The notes under the pieces are model-generated. The model was not told where the DNA came from. It did no database searches and saw only the letters and a program-made list of their open reading frames with translations. DNA of 64,000 nucleotides from assembly GCF_005222675.1 (NCBI RefSeq), contig NZ_STGE01000068.1, positions 372,001 through 436,000 on the forward strand, read 5' to 3'. A program made the translations under genes and the position numbers. Positions within the stretch are counted from its first letter, which is position 1; each line of letters starts with the position of its first letter. Shown one piece after another: positions 1-7,978 of this stretch. Source of the stretch: Mycolicibacterium sp. CR10 (GTDB lineage: Bacteria; Actinomycetota; Actinomycetes; Mycobacteriales; Mycobacteriaceae).

Positions 1-1513
1 GCGGTAGGTCCGGATCGTGGTAGATCGCGACGGGGTTCTCGCCGAACCCTCGCGGCGGCTGCACGAGGATCACCACGTTGCCCGACAGCATCGCCGCGAT
101 GACGATTTCCCCGTCGGGGTCGCGGCTGCGGTCAACGAACAGCTCACCGGGGGGCGGGCCCCAGTGCTCCACCATCGCGTCGGTCAGCTCGGCGGGAAGC
201 GTCGCGAACCACTCGCGATAGTCCTTGGCGGACAACCGGATCGGATTGCCCACCAACTGACCCTCGCTCAACCAATCCTGATCCTGACCACCGCGTTCGA
301 TCAGCGCGTGCACCAACGCATCCCCGTCTTCGGCGTCCACTCCGGGGACGTCGCCAATGTCGTAGCCCGCATCCCGCATCGCCCGCAGGAGCACGACCGC
401 ACTCGCCGGAGTGTCCAAGCCGACGGCGTTGCCGATGCGCGCGTGCTTGGTGGGGTACGCGGAGAACACCAGCGCCACCCGCTTCTCCGACGGCGCGATG
501 CTGCGCAGCCGCGCATGTCGCACGGCGATTCCGGCGACCCGGGCACAGCGTTCGACATCGGGTACGTAGGAGATGAGTCCCTCGTCGTCGATCTCCTTGA
601 ACGAGAACGGGACTGTGATGATCCGGCCGTCGAACTCCGGGACAGCCACCTGGGTGGCGACGTCAAGGGGTGACATCCCGTCGTCGTTCTCGCTCCACTG
701 CGCGCGCGAACTCGTGAGGCAAAGACCTTGCAGAATAGGGACATTCAGCGCTGCCAGGTGTGCGACGCTCCACTGGTCATCAGAACCACCGGCGCCAACC
801 GTCGCGGGGATCGCTCCCCCGGCGGCCAGCACCGTGGTGATCAACGCGTCGGCGGCGCCCAGCAATTCGAGCAGTTCCGGTTCGGGTGTCCGCAGCGATG
901 CGCAGTAGATCGCCAGTGGGCGGCCACCCGCGGCGTGAATCGCGTGGCACAACGCTCCGATGTAATCCGTGTTCCCTGCCAGATGCTGCGCACGGTAGAA
1001 GAGCACGGCGACCGTCGGGCCGTCGCCGCTGGGTTGGAAGCCGGCCGGACACTCCAGTACTCCCCACGTCGGGGTGCTGACCGGCGGCTGGAACCCGAAC
1101 CCGGTCATCAACAGCGTGTCGGACAGGAAGGCGTGCAGGTTCACCATGTTCTCGATGCCGCCCTGCGCGAAGTAGACGTGCGTCTCGAGCGCGACACCGG
1201 CGGGCACCGTCGAATGGCTCATCAGGTCGGCGTCGGGGGCCTGCTCACCGCTGATGACCACCGCGGGCACACCCGCCGCGACCACCTGGTCGATGCCGTC
1301 CTCCCAGGCGCGGTACCCACCGAGAATCCGCACGACCACCGCCTGCACCCCGTCGAGCAGCTCGGCCAGCTCGCCGTCGACGAGTCGGGACGGATTCGCC
1401 CATCGATAGGCGGCGCCACTGGCGCGGGCGGCGATCAGGTCGGTGTCCGAGGTCGACAGCACGAGGATGGTCGGGACACTCGACGATTCAGGCACGCACC
1501 ATTCGTACCCCAT
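1..1513 (-). CDS. cobN: Cobaltochelatase subunit CobN (partial, C-terminus off the left edge)
   Basis: CobN is the large subunit of the ATP-dependent cobaltochelatase that, with CobS and CobT, inserts cobalt into hydrogenobyrinate a,c-diamide in the aerobic B12 pathway. About 504 codons are visible; the family is roughly 1,200 residues, so more than half lies outside the window. The N terminus (PTILVLSTSDTDLIAARASG) and later blocks such as VLFYRAQHLAGNTDYIGAL are typical of CobN. An in-frame TGA two codons upstream makes ATG 1513 the earliest possible start. It is divergent from the AraC gene, with only 33 nt between the two starts, so their promoters must overlap. No cobalamin riboswitch is recognisable in that gap. 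Confidence 0.93.
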   Translation of the reverse strand, partial: MGYEWCVPESSSVPTILVLSTSDTDLIAARASGAAYRWANPSRLVDGELAELLDGVQAVVVRILGGYRAWEDGIDQVVAAGVPAVVISGEQAPDADLMSHSTVPAGVALETHVYFAQGGIENMVNLHAFLSDTLLMTGFGFQPPVSTPTWGVLECPAGFQPSGDGPTVAVLFYRAQHLAGNTDYIGALCHAIHAAGGRPLAIYCASLRTPEPELLELLGAADALITTVLAAGGAIPATVGAGGSDDQWSVAHLAALNVPILQGLCLTSSRAQWSENDDGMSPLDVATQVAVPEFDGRIITVPFSFKEIDDEGLISYVPDVERCARVAGIAVRHARLRSIAPSEKRVALVFSAYPTKHARIGNAVGLDTPASAVVLLRAMRDAGYDIGDVPGVDAEDGDALVHALIERGGQDQDWLSEGQLVGNPIRLSAKDYREWFATLPAELTDAMVEHWGPPPGELFVDRSRDPDGEIVIAAMLSGNVVILVQPPRGFGENPVAIYHDPDLP

Positions 1514-1533
1514 GGCTCACCACCCGAGGCGGC

Positions 1534-1539
1534 TAACCT
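1534..1539 (+). promoter_or_regulatory. Candidate -10 (TAACCT) for leaderless AraC transcript
   Basis: TAACCT fits the mycobacterial SigA -10 consensus TANNNT and lies 7 nt before GTG 1547. Transcription would therefore begin at or next to the start codon. It sits in the 33-nt gap opposite the cobN start. The assignment is inferred from spacing only. Confidence 0.45.
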
Positions 1540-1546
1540 GGGTGAG

Positions 1547-2368
1547 GTGACCATGACGATGATCACGGGCACGCCGCATCACTCGCTGCGTGGTGTGGTC
1601 CTGCGCTACGAGGGCTTCCGGCAGGACAATGGGGCACCGGTCACCTTTCGAGAACTGCCATGCAGCTTCGTGCCGATCATCATCGATCTGGACCGTGGCT
1701 GGACCGTCGCCCACCGCGAACATGTGGATTCCGCTCCGCTGCACCTGCACTCGTTCGTGGCGGGTGTCACCGACGGCCCCGTCATGGTCGGCCATGGCGG
1801 GTCGGCGCGCTGCCTGCAGGTCGATCTGACACCGCTGGGCGCCCGTCGCATCCTGGGCGTCCCGATGGGCGAACTGGCCAACCGGTCGGTGCCGGTCGAT
1901 GACGTGCTGGGCCGGTCCGGCGCTGCTCTGGTGCAGCGTATCGGCGACGCTGCGACCTGGAAGGAGCGTTTCGCCCTGGTCGACGCCGCGCTGACGGCGC
2001 GGCTCAGCGAGGCGCCGGACGTCGACGCCGGCGTGGTGTGGTCTCTGGGCAGGATCACCTCGAGCGGCGGCACCGCCGCGATCGGCGAACTGGCGGCCGA
2101 CCTCGGCTGGAGTCATCGTCGGCTGATCGCGCGATACCGCGATGCGGTGGGGTTGGCACCCAAGGTGATGTCGCGCATCGTGCGCTTCGAGCGCGCCAGC
2201 ACTCTGCTGGGCACGGGCGCCGACCTGGCCTTCGCCGCTGCGGAGTGTGGCTATTTCGATCAGGCGCACCTGGCCCGCGACGTTCGTGAGCTTGCGGGGA
2301 TTACGCCCACCGAATTGCGCTCCGAGGGTGTCAATTCCGTCCAAGACAGTGTCGTGACCTGGCCATAG
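1547..2368 (+). CDS. AraC family transcriptional regulator
   Basis: A 273-residue DNA-binding regulator. The N-terminal part resembles an effector-binding region (SFVPIIIDLDRGWTVAHRE, then LQVDLTPLGARRILG). The C-terminal 100 residues form an AraC double helix-turn-helix, with IGELAADLGWSHRRLIARY as the first HTH and AFAAAECGYFDQAHLARDVR as the second. The frame stays open upstream to 728, but that stretch is antisense to cobN. I chose GTG 1547 because a TAACCT -10 lies 7 nt before it; ATG 1553 is an alternative, with GTGAGG as a weak ribosome site. The VOC gene follows after 9 nt, so regulator and small enzyme probably form one unit. The effector is unknown. Confidence 0.88.
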   Translation: MTMTMITGTPHHSLRGVVLRYEGFRQDNGAPVTFRELPCSFVPIIIDLDRGWTVAHREHVDSAPLHLHSFVAGVTDGPVMVGHGGSARCLQVDLTPLGARRILGVPMGELANRSVPVDDVLGRSGAALVQRIGDAATWKERFALVDAALTARLSEAPDVDAGVVWSLGRITSSGGTAAIGELAADLGWSHRRLIARYRDAVGLAPKVMSRIVRFERASTLLGTGADLAFAAAECGYFDQAHLARDVRELAGITPTELRSEGVNSVQDSVVTWP

Positions 2369-2371
2369 CCT
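2366..2371 (+). promoter_or_regulatory. Candidate -10 (TAGCCT) overlapping the AraC stop codon
   Basis: TAGCCT is a TANNNT hexamer exactly 6 nt before ATG 2378, the ideal leaderless geometry. Its first three bases are the TAG stop codon of the AraC gene. The VOC gene could therefore have its own leaderless transcript in addition to read-through from the regulator. Confidence 0.5.
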
Positions 2372-2377
2372 GGGACC

Positions 2378-2785
2378 ATGACCGATACACAGACCTTCGC
2401 GGGCGCGGTGCCGATCGTCCCGTTCGTCCAACCCCGCAAGGGCATCGCCTGGCTGCAGGAAGCCTTCGGCGCGATCCCGACGGCCGTCCACCCGCCCGAG
2501 CCCGACCTGCCCCTGAAGCACGCCGAGGTCAGGATCGGCACTGGGTTGGTGATGATCGACGATGCCGATCGGGAAGGCGTGTTCGCGCTCCCGGGTCCGG
2601 TCGTGATCTACGTAGTCATCGACACTGCCGACGAGGTCGACGCACTGCACGACCGAGCGGCCGCCGCCGGAGCCGAGATCGTCATGGGCCTGACCGACCA
2701 GGACTACGGCTCACACGAGTTCGCCGCCCGCGACCCGCACGGCAACATCTGGAGCTTCGGGACCTACCGCCCGTCCTTGGCGTGA
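2378..2785 (+). CDS. VOC superfamily (glyoxalase/bleomycin-resistance fold) protein
   Basis: A 135-residue protein with the paired beta-alpha-beta-beta-beta modules of the vicinal oxygen chelate fold. The first half runs from AVPIVPFVQPRKGIAWLQEA to IGTGLVMIDDA. The second ends in the typical EFAARDPHGNIWSFGTY, whose DPHGN/W-F signature is common in the PhnB/glyoxalase-like branch. The substrate cannot be told: such proteins include dioxygenases, isomerases and antibiotic-sequestering proteins. It lies 9 nt after the AraC gene and is probably its target. A possible leaderless -10 overlaps the AraC stop codon. Confidence 0.85.
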   Translation: MTDTQTFAGAVPIVPFVQPRKGIAWLQEAFGAIPTAVHPPEPDLPLKHAEVRIGTGLVMIDDADREGVFALPGPVVIYVVIDTADEVDALHDRAAAAGAEIVMGLTDQDYGSHEFAARDPHGNIWSFGTYRPSLA

Positions 2786-2789
2786 GGGC

Positions 2790-2888
2790 TCAGCCGTGCC
2801 AGCGGCCGTACCAGGTCTGCCGGTACGGCATCCCGATGGCCGCTACAAGCAGGAGGATGACCGCCGTTACAGCGAGGAGTGTGAACAT
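2790..2888 (-). CDS. Small single-pass membrane protein (32 aa)
   Basis: A 32-codon reading frame, MFTLLAVTAVILLLVAAIGM followed by PYRQTWYGRWHG. One hydrophobic helix of about 19 residues starts at the N terminus and is followed by a short, positively charged aromatic tail. A good ribosome site (GGAAGGAA) stands 5 nt before ATG 2888. It lies tail-to-tail with the VOC gene and 129 nt downstream of the monooxygenase gene, on the same strand as the latter. Function is unknown. The charge distribution predicts a cytoplasmic C-terminal tail. The call rests on the ribosome site and the clean membrane helix only. Confidence 0.5.
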   Translation of the reverse strand: MFTLLAVTAVILLLVAAIGMPYRQTWYGRWHG

Positions 2889-3017
2889 CGTCGTTCCTTC
2901 CCTACGCCCCGTTGTTTGACACGGGTTCAGTAAGCGTGACGGTACCGCCGGTACCGCAGAGATGGACGCGTCTGTGCGTGAGGGAACTGGGGCGCGGATT
3001 TGTGACGACCGTCACAG

Positions 3018-4499
3018 TCAGCCGGTGCGGACGTCGAAATCCGTGACCTGCGGGGCGCGCAACAACTCGGAGTAGCGTTCCGGCGGCCACGGGAACAATT
3101 CGGGCAGACCGTCCTTGCCGAGATACCAACTGCTGCAGCCGGTCACCCATATCGTCTGCGGCATCGCCGCTTTCATGTCGTCGTTGTAGACCTTGGTGGC
3201 GGCCTCGGTCGGCGAGGCGGAAACGATCCGCCCCGCACGGAGTTGGTCGATCCACCACATCACGTAGTTGGTCTGATCCTCGGCGATGTGGATCAGCGAG
3301 TTGTTGCCGATCGGCGAATGCGGCCCCATGAGCATGAACATGTTGGGAAAGCCAGGTACGGCGACCGACCGGTACGCCGTCGGGCCACCCGCCCACGCCT
3401 CCTCGAGCGTGTAGCCGTTCTCGCCGGTGACGGCCAGCGGCCGCGTGTAGGCGTGCGCGTCGAATCCCGTCGCCAGCACGAGCAGGTCCACCTCGTGCAG
3501 CGTCCCGTCGACGGTGACGATGCCACGGGGCTCTATATGGTCGATCCCGTCGGTGATGATCGTGACACCGGGTTCCTGCACCGCACGGTAGTAGTGGCCG
3601 GCGAAGATCATCCGCTTGCACATCGGCTGATCCTTGGGCGTCAGCTTCTCCTTCAGGTCGCGGTCGCGCACCGACAGGCGCAGGTTCCACCGGCATTGCG
3701 CCTGATACAGCCGCCGCTGCCACCCCGGACGCACGGGTGCAACGCCGAACATCAACCGGACGAAGTTCCCCCAGAACCAGTAACCGAACCTGTTGAGCAA
3801 CGGCGAGCGGCGCAGCGCGGCCTTGGTCCGCGCCGACACCGCCGGGTTAGGCCAGGGACAGATCCACTGGGCGGTACGCTGAAAAACCTTTAGCTCCTTG
3901 ACTTTACCGCCGAGCTCTGCGGTGATCTGCACACCGGTCGACCCGGTACCGATGAGTCCTATTCGCTTGTCGGGCAGCGACACCGAGTGGTCCCACCGCG
4001 AGGTGTGGAACATCGGCCAGTCGAACGTGTCCAGGCCGGGGATGTCGGGATAGCGGGGAATGCGGAGCACCCCCGTGGCGGTGATCAGCACATCGAATGC
4101 CTCCACACCGGCCGAGGTGGTCAGCCACCATCTGCCGTCTCGATAACTGGCGTCGACGACGTCGGTGCCGAATCGGATGTGGCGCCGCAGGTCGCGTTCT
4201 GTGGCCACCTGGCGGAAGTACTGCTGAATCTCGGGTCCCGGCGGGAGCAGGTGCGACCACTCGGGGTTGGGCCGAAACGAGTACGTGTAGTAGCGCGACG
4301 GAATGTCGCAATGAAGGCCGGGATAGGTGTTGTCCCGCCAGGTGCCGCCGACCTCATCGGCTTTCTCGAAGATCGTGAAGCTGTCGATGCCGGCATCCTG
4401 CAGCTTGGCCGCCATACACAGACCCGACATGCCCGCGCCGATGATCGCGACGCTCACCTGCCGCAGTGACGACGTCTGCTCAATGCTTGTGTCTACCAT
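3018..4499 (-). CDS. Flavin-containing monooxygenase, Baeyer-Villiger type
   Basis: A 493-residue FAD- and NADPH-dependent monooxygenase, expected to oxygenate ketones, aldehydes or sulfides. The FAD Rossmann motif is GAGMSG near residue 20; the NADPH motif is GTGSTG near residue 190. Between them FDWPMFHTSRWD corresponds to the BVMO fingerprint F-x-G-x3-H-x3-W-D, with Trp in place of Gly. The C-terminal ATGFDAH motif is also present. I chose ATG 4499 because AGGGGGT lies just upstream; the frame stays open to 4691 but would then overlap the divergent dioxygenase. The substrate is unknown. M. tuberculosis has several paralogues of this class (EthA is the best known). Confidence 0.88.
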   Translation of the reverse strand: MVDTSIEQTSSLRQVSVAIIGAGMSGLCMAAKLQDAGIDSFTIFEKADEVGGTWRDNTYPGLHCDIPSRYYTYSFRPNPEWSHLLPPGPEIQQYFRQVATERDLRRHIRFGTDVVDASYRDGRWWLTTSAGVEAFDVLITATGVLRIPRYPDIPGLDTFDWPMFHTSRWDHSVSLPDKRIGLIGTGSTGVQITAELGGKVKELKVFQRTAQWICPWPNPAVSARTKAALRRSPLLNRFGYWFWGNFVRLMFGVAPVRPGWQRRLYQAQCRWNLRLSVRDRDLKEKLTPKDQPMCKRMIFAGHYYRAVQEPGVTIITDGIDHIEPRGIVTVDGTLHEVDLLVLATGFDAHAYTRPLAVTGENGYTLEEAWAGGPTAYRSVAVPGFPNMFMLMGPHSPIGNNSLIHIAEDQTNYVMWWIDQLRAGRIVSASPTEAATKVYNDDMKAAMPQTIWVTGCSSWYLGKDGLPELFPWPPERYSELLRAPQVTDFDVRTG

Positions 4500-4684
4500 C
4501 GCCTGACCCCCTGTGACCTGTGGGTACGTTACTCCGGCCACGTCTGCGGCACACCGGAATCGACGCCGGCCCGCTGCGCTGAAATCGCCCGGCTTCCGTT
4601 CGCGGTGAATCAAAGGGTTGGCCCGATCGCGGGCCATGCCCACAGTGGGCACAGTGGCCACGGAAGCGATACGGAGGTGGGTCG

Positions 4685-5605
4685 TTGTCATCGTTGGGTG
4701 TTGTCAAACTCGGGGCCGTCATCGGTGCGCGCATCGACGGTGTCCGGATCGCCGACGGTGTAAATGCCGCGGTCGCGGCGCAGATCAACGACGCGCTGGT
4801 CGAGCACAAGGTCATCTTCTTCCGTGGCCAACACGACCTCGACGACGACTCGCAGCTGGCGTTCGCGCATTCACTGGGCACGCCGACCGCGGCACACCCT
4901 ACGGTGACCTCCCGCGGCGCCACGGTGCTCCCGATCGACTCGCGCTACGACAAGGCCAACAGCTGGCACACCGACGTCACCTTCGTCGACCGCATCCCGA
5001 AGGCGTCACTGCTGCGGGCAGTCACCCTGCCGCCCTACGGTGGAACGACGACATGGGCGTCGACGGAAGCGGCCTACGACCGGCTGCCGGAACCCCTGCG
5101 TGCCCTCGCCGAGAACCTGTGGGCAGTGCACACCAATGCCTACGACTACGTCGGCGACGTCGACGCCGGCGAGGGGCAGCCCGCCGACACAGAGCGGCAG
5201 TACCGCGAGGAGTTCGTGTCGGACTATTACGAGACCGAGCACCCTGTTGTGCGGGTACATCCCGAGACCGGCAATCGCGTCCTGCTGCTCGGCCACTTCG
5301 TCAAACACTTCGTCGGATTGGGCCATGCCGAGTCGGCGGCGCTGTTCCAGCTGCTCCAGACGCGAATCACCAAACTCGAGAACACGATTCGCTGGAACTG
5401 GGATCTCGGTGACCTCGCTATCTGGGACAACAGGGCCACCCAGCACTACGCAGTCGCCGACTATGACAACCACTTCCGCCGCCTCAGCCGCGTGACGCTC
5501 GCCGGGGACATCCCCCTCAATGTCCGCGGCGAGCGCAGCCGGGTGGTCGCCGGCGATGCGTCCGACTACTCGGCAGTCGTCGCACCCGTGCGGCTCGCGA
5601 GATGA
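4685..5605 (+). CDS. TauD/TfdA family 2-oxoglutarate-dependent (alkyl sulfate) dioxygenase
   Basis: A 306-residue Fe(II)/2-oxoglutarate dioxygenase. The iron ligands are visible as WHTDVTF (HxD) and the distal His in IWDNRATQHYAV, with the 2-oxoglutarate-binding Arg in RRLSRVTLAGD. Overall it closely resembles M. tuberculosis Rv3406, a sulfate-ester dioxygenase that releases sulfite and an aldehyde, so a role in scavenging sulfur from alkyl sulfates is likely. The start is TTG 4685, with a strong GGAGG 6 nt upstream. It is divergent from the monooxygenase, with a 185-nt gap. A sulfonate dioxygenase (taurine) role is the alternative. Confidence 0.87.
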   Translation: MSSLGVVKLGAVIGARIDGVRIADGVNAAVAAQINDALVEHKVIFFRGQHDLDDDSQLAFAHSLGTPTAAHPTVTSRGATVLPIDSRYDKANSWHTDVTFVDRIPKASLLRAVTLPPYGGTTTWASTEAAYDRLPEPLRALAENLWAVHTNAYDYVGDVDAGEGQPADTERQYREEFVSDYYETEHPVVRVHPETGNRVLLLGHFVKHFVGLGHAESAALFQLLQTRITKLENTIRWNWDLGDLAIWDNRATQHYAVADYDNHFRRLSRVTLAGDIPLNVRGERSRVVAGDASDYSAVVAPVRLAR

Positions 5606-5609
5606 AGGC

Positions 5610-5909
5610 TCAGAGCCGGTCCATCATCCGCGACATCGACGCATCCTCGATAAACGTGTAGCGCCGCGGGTAATGCTTTGGCGTCTTGACGGTTTCGGAC
5701 GCGTCCGCCTCGTCGGTGGACGCGAACATCGCCCGCACTGCATCGCGGATGCGGTGGCGGCGCGCCGTGGTCCTGGCCAATGCCGGCGCCGAGCCGATGA
5801 GGACCTGCCCCTCGGTGATGAGCGTCGGCTCCCCGGTCTGCACAACCCGCACCAGGATCTCGGTGTCCTCGTTCGGCTGTATGTCAAGAGTCGTTGCTAG
5901 ATCGGTCAT
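5610..5909 (-). CDS. Hypothetical protein (99 aa)
   Basis: I do not recognise this 99-residue protein. It is soluble, has no signal peptide and no cysteine, has an acidic N-terminal half (MTDLATTLDIQPNEDTEI) and a basic Arg-rich middle (TTARRHRIRDAVRAMF). ATG 5909 is preceded by GGGGGAG at good distance; the frame extends to 5999 without a ribosome site. It lies tail-to-tail with the TauD-like gene (4 nt apart) and divergent from cobG. Codon use is GC-rich at third positions like its neighbours, supporting a real gene. Confidence 0.6.
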   Translation of the reverse strand: MTDLATTLDIQPNEDTEILVRVVQTGEPTLITEGQVLIGSAPALARTTARRHRIRDAVRAMFASTDEADASETVKTPKHYPRRYTFIEDASMSRMMDRL

Positions 5910-6223
5910 TTCGATGACTCCCCCGTGATGTGGTGTGTGGGATTCCCACTGCCGGAACCCCGATGAACCAAAGTTACGGACGAAGGTCCTGTGCAACACG
6001 GGTAGTTCGGTACCCGATTCCTCAGTTACCTGTATTAGAGGTACCTATCCACAAGGTTCGGCTACCTAGGCAGCCTGCACCATGGCGCTGAACAGGGAGC
6101 TTTCTCCAGAACCGTTGGTGACGATCCCGTCGATGCCTCCACCCCGAGGTCCGTAGTGCACCGCCAGCAAGCATCAGAAAGTCCACCTTCGGGCCGTTCG
6201 CACACCCCGGGTACCGTGGACGG
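5910..6223. other. Intergenic region between the 99-aa gene and cobG (314 nt)
   Basis: This divergent gap has lower GC content than its surroundings in its centre (about 6010-6060) and probably carries both promoters. The right end contains TACCGT at 6212-6217, the likely cobG -10. I looked for a cobalamin riboswitch and saw no convincing B12 box. A 426-nt reading frame on the minus strand crossing this gap is the antisense shadow of cobG. Nothing else is recognisable. Confidence 0.5.
6212..6217 (+). promoter_or_regulatory. Candidate -10 (TACCGT) for leaderless cobG
   Basis: TACCGT matches TANNNT and lies exactly 6 nt before GTG 6224. There is no Shine-Dalgarno sequence before this GTG, so a leaderless cobG transcript is the simplest reading. 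Confidence 0.55.
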
Positions 6224-7342
6224 GTGGCCAGGGAACGGGACGATGACGCATGTCCCGGCGCGCTCCAGACTCACCCGGCCGCCGACGGCGAGTTGGCCCG
6301 CATCCGGTTGCCGGGTGGGATCATCACCGCCGCTCAACTGGAGGCGGTTGCTCACGCCGCCACCGAGTTCGGGTCGTCGACCATCGAGTTGACCTCGCGC
6401 GGCAACCTCCAGGTTCGCGCGATACGTGACACCGAGGCCGCGGCCGAGCTCGTCGACGCCGCCGGACTGCTGCCCTCGCCCACCCACGAACGGGTCCGCA
6501 ACATCGTGGCCTCGCCCCTGTCAGGGCGCAGCGGCGGGGTCTGCGATATCCGCGGACTCGTCACCGCACTGGACACCGCGGTGCAGCAGGACCCCCGGCT
6601 CGCGCGACTCCCGGGCCGCTTCCTCTTCGCCCTTGACGACGGCCGAGGCGACGTGTCGGGACTGGGAGCCGACGCAGGCATCCATGCCCTCGACGACTCC
6701 ACCGCTGCGCTGCTGCTCGCAGGCCGCGACACCGGTGTCCGGCTTGGCATTCCCGATGCGGTCACCGAACTCAGCTCCCTCGCAGCGAGATTCACTGAAA
6801 TACGGGGAAACTGCTGGCGCGTGGACGAACTGGGTGATCCCCTGACCCTGCTCGGCGCGCTCACACCGACGGCGCCACCGGGCAGAACATGGGCAGCCAC
6901 CACCCGCGCGCCTGTCGGCTGGATCGAGCAGAGCGACGGACGAATCACGCTGGGGGCCGGAGTGCCGCTGGGGGTCCTCGACGCCGACACGGCGCGTTTC
7001 CTGGCGGCCGTGAATGCACCTATGGCCGTCACCCCGTGGCGTTCGGTGCTGCTGTTCGATCTCGACGACGGCACCGCCGACGTCGCACTCCGGGTTCTTG
7101 CCCCCCGGGGGCTGGTGTTCGACGAGAACTCGCCGTGGCTGGCGGTGTCGGCGTGCACCGGAAGCCCTGGCTGTGAGCGGTCTGCTGCCGATGTCCGCGC
7201 CGATGCCGCGGCCGCGGTCGACGATCCGGCGGCCGGTCACCGGCACTTCGTCGGCTGCGAACGAGCCTGCGGCAGCCCCGGGCACGGTCAGGTGCTGATC
7301 GCGACCGGAGACGGCTACCGACCTCGGATCGCCCACCCGTAG
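6224..7342 (+). CDS. cobG: Precorrin-3B synthase CobG
   Basis: CobG is the oxygen-dependent iron-sulfur enzyme converting precorrin-3A to precorrin-3B, a step unique to aerobic B12 synthesis. The 372-residue protein has the nitrite/sulfite-reductase ferredoxin-like half-domain (IELTSRGNLQVRAI near residue 55) and the C-terminal cluster cysteines (SACTGSPGCERS and FVGCERACGSPGHG). GTG 6224 is supported by the -10 placed 6 nt upstream. cobH follows after 9 nt and cobIJ overlaps that, giving a cobG-cobH-cobIJ operon. In M. tuberculosis cobN and cobG are close neighbours; here about 4.7 kb of other genes separate them. Confidence 0.95.
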   Translation: MARERDDDACPGALQTHPAADGELARIRLPGGIITAAQLEAVAHAATEFGSSTIELTSRGNLQVRAIRDTEAAAELVDAAGLLPSPTHERVRNIVASPLSGRSGGVCDIRGLVTALDTAVQQDPRLARLPGRFLFALDDGRGDVSGLGADAGIHALDDSTAALLLAGRDTGVRLGIPDAVTELSSLAARFTEIRGNCWRVDELGDPLTLLGALTPTAPPGRTWAATTRAPVGWIEQSDGRITLGAGVPLGVLDADTARFLAAVNAPMAVTPWRSVLLFDLDDGTADVALRVLAPRGLVFDENSPWLAVSACTGSPGCERSAADVRADAAAAVDDPAAGHRHFVGCERACGSPGHGQVLIATGDGYRPRIAHP

Positions 7343-7345
7343 GGT
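7340..7345 (+). promoter_or_regulatory. Candidate -10 (TAGGGT) embedded in the cobG stop codon
   Basis: TAGGGT begins with the cobG stop TAG and ends 6 nt before GTG 7352 of cobH, the ideal leaderless spacing. The same bases include AGGGTGAG, which could instead act as a ribosome site for cobH, so two readings are possible. Confidence 0.4.
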
Positions 7346-7351
7346 GAGCGG

Positions 7352-7978
7352 GTGCTCGACTACATCCGCGACGCGGCCGAGATCTATCGACAGTCGTTCG
7401 CGATGATCCGCGACGAAGCGGAGCTTTCCCGGTTCCCCGCCGACGTCGCCAGGGTGGTGGTGCGGTTGATCCACACCTGCGGTCAGGTCGACGTCGCCGA
7501 TCACGTGGCCTTCACCGACGACGTCGTCACCCGGGCACATACCGCCCTGCTCGGTGGTGCCCCGATCCTCTGTGACTCCTCGATGGTTGCCGCCGGGATC
7601 ACCCGGTCCCGTCTGCCAGCCGACAACGAGGTGGTGTCCCTGGTCGCCGATCCGCGGGCGCCGCAGCTAGCCACCCGCCTCGGCAGCACGCGATCGGCGG
7701 CCGGCGTGGATCTGTGGGCTGACCGACTGGGCGGCGCGGTGCTCGCCATAGGAAACGCGCCCACCGCATTGTTCCGGCTGCTCGAGCTCATCGACAGCGG
7801 CGCCCCGGCCCCGGCCGCGGTGCTCGGCGGCCCTGTCGGCTTCGTCGGTTCGGCCCAATCGAAACAGGAGTTGGTCGACGCCCCTCGCGGCATGTCCTAC
7901 CTCGTGGTGACCGGCCGCCGCGGCGGCAGCGCGATGGCCGCCGCCGCCGTCAATGCGATTGCAGCCGAACACGAATGA
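7352..7978 (+). CDS. cobH: Precorrin-8X methylmutase CobH
   Basis: CobH moves the C11 methyl group to C12, converting precorrin-8X to hydrogenobyrinic acid. The 208-residue length is normal. The catalytic His lies in VRLIHTCGQVD near residue 36, and conserved blocks CDSSMVAAGI, AIGNAPTALF and GGPVGFVGSAQSK are all present. GTG 7352 follows the cobG stop by 9 nt; a second GTG at 7344 is out of frame. Its last codons overlap the cobIJ start by ATGA, so translation is coupled. Confidence 0.95.
   Translation: MLDYIRDAAEIYRQSFAMIRDEAELSRFPADVARVVVRLIHTCGQVDVADHVAFTDDVVTRAHTALLGGAPILCDSSMVAAGITRSRLPADNEVVSLVADPRAPQLATRLGSTRSAAGVDLWADRLGGAVLAIGNAPTALFRLLELIDSGAPAPAAVLGGPVGFVGSAQSKQELVDAPRGMSYLVVTGRRGGSAMAAAAVNAIAAEHE

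Noticed and set aside
728..1546. Long N-terminal extension of the AraC reading frame
   Set aside because: It is antisense to the clearly recognisable cobN and its Arg/Gln/His-rich translation fits no domain; the AraC protein starts near 1547.
1514..6223. Cobalamin riboswitch upstream of cobN or cobG
   Set aside because: The gap before cobN is only 33 nt, and the 314-nt gap before cobG shows no recognisable B12 box; cobG also looks leaderless.
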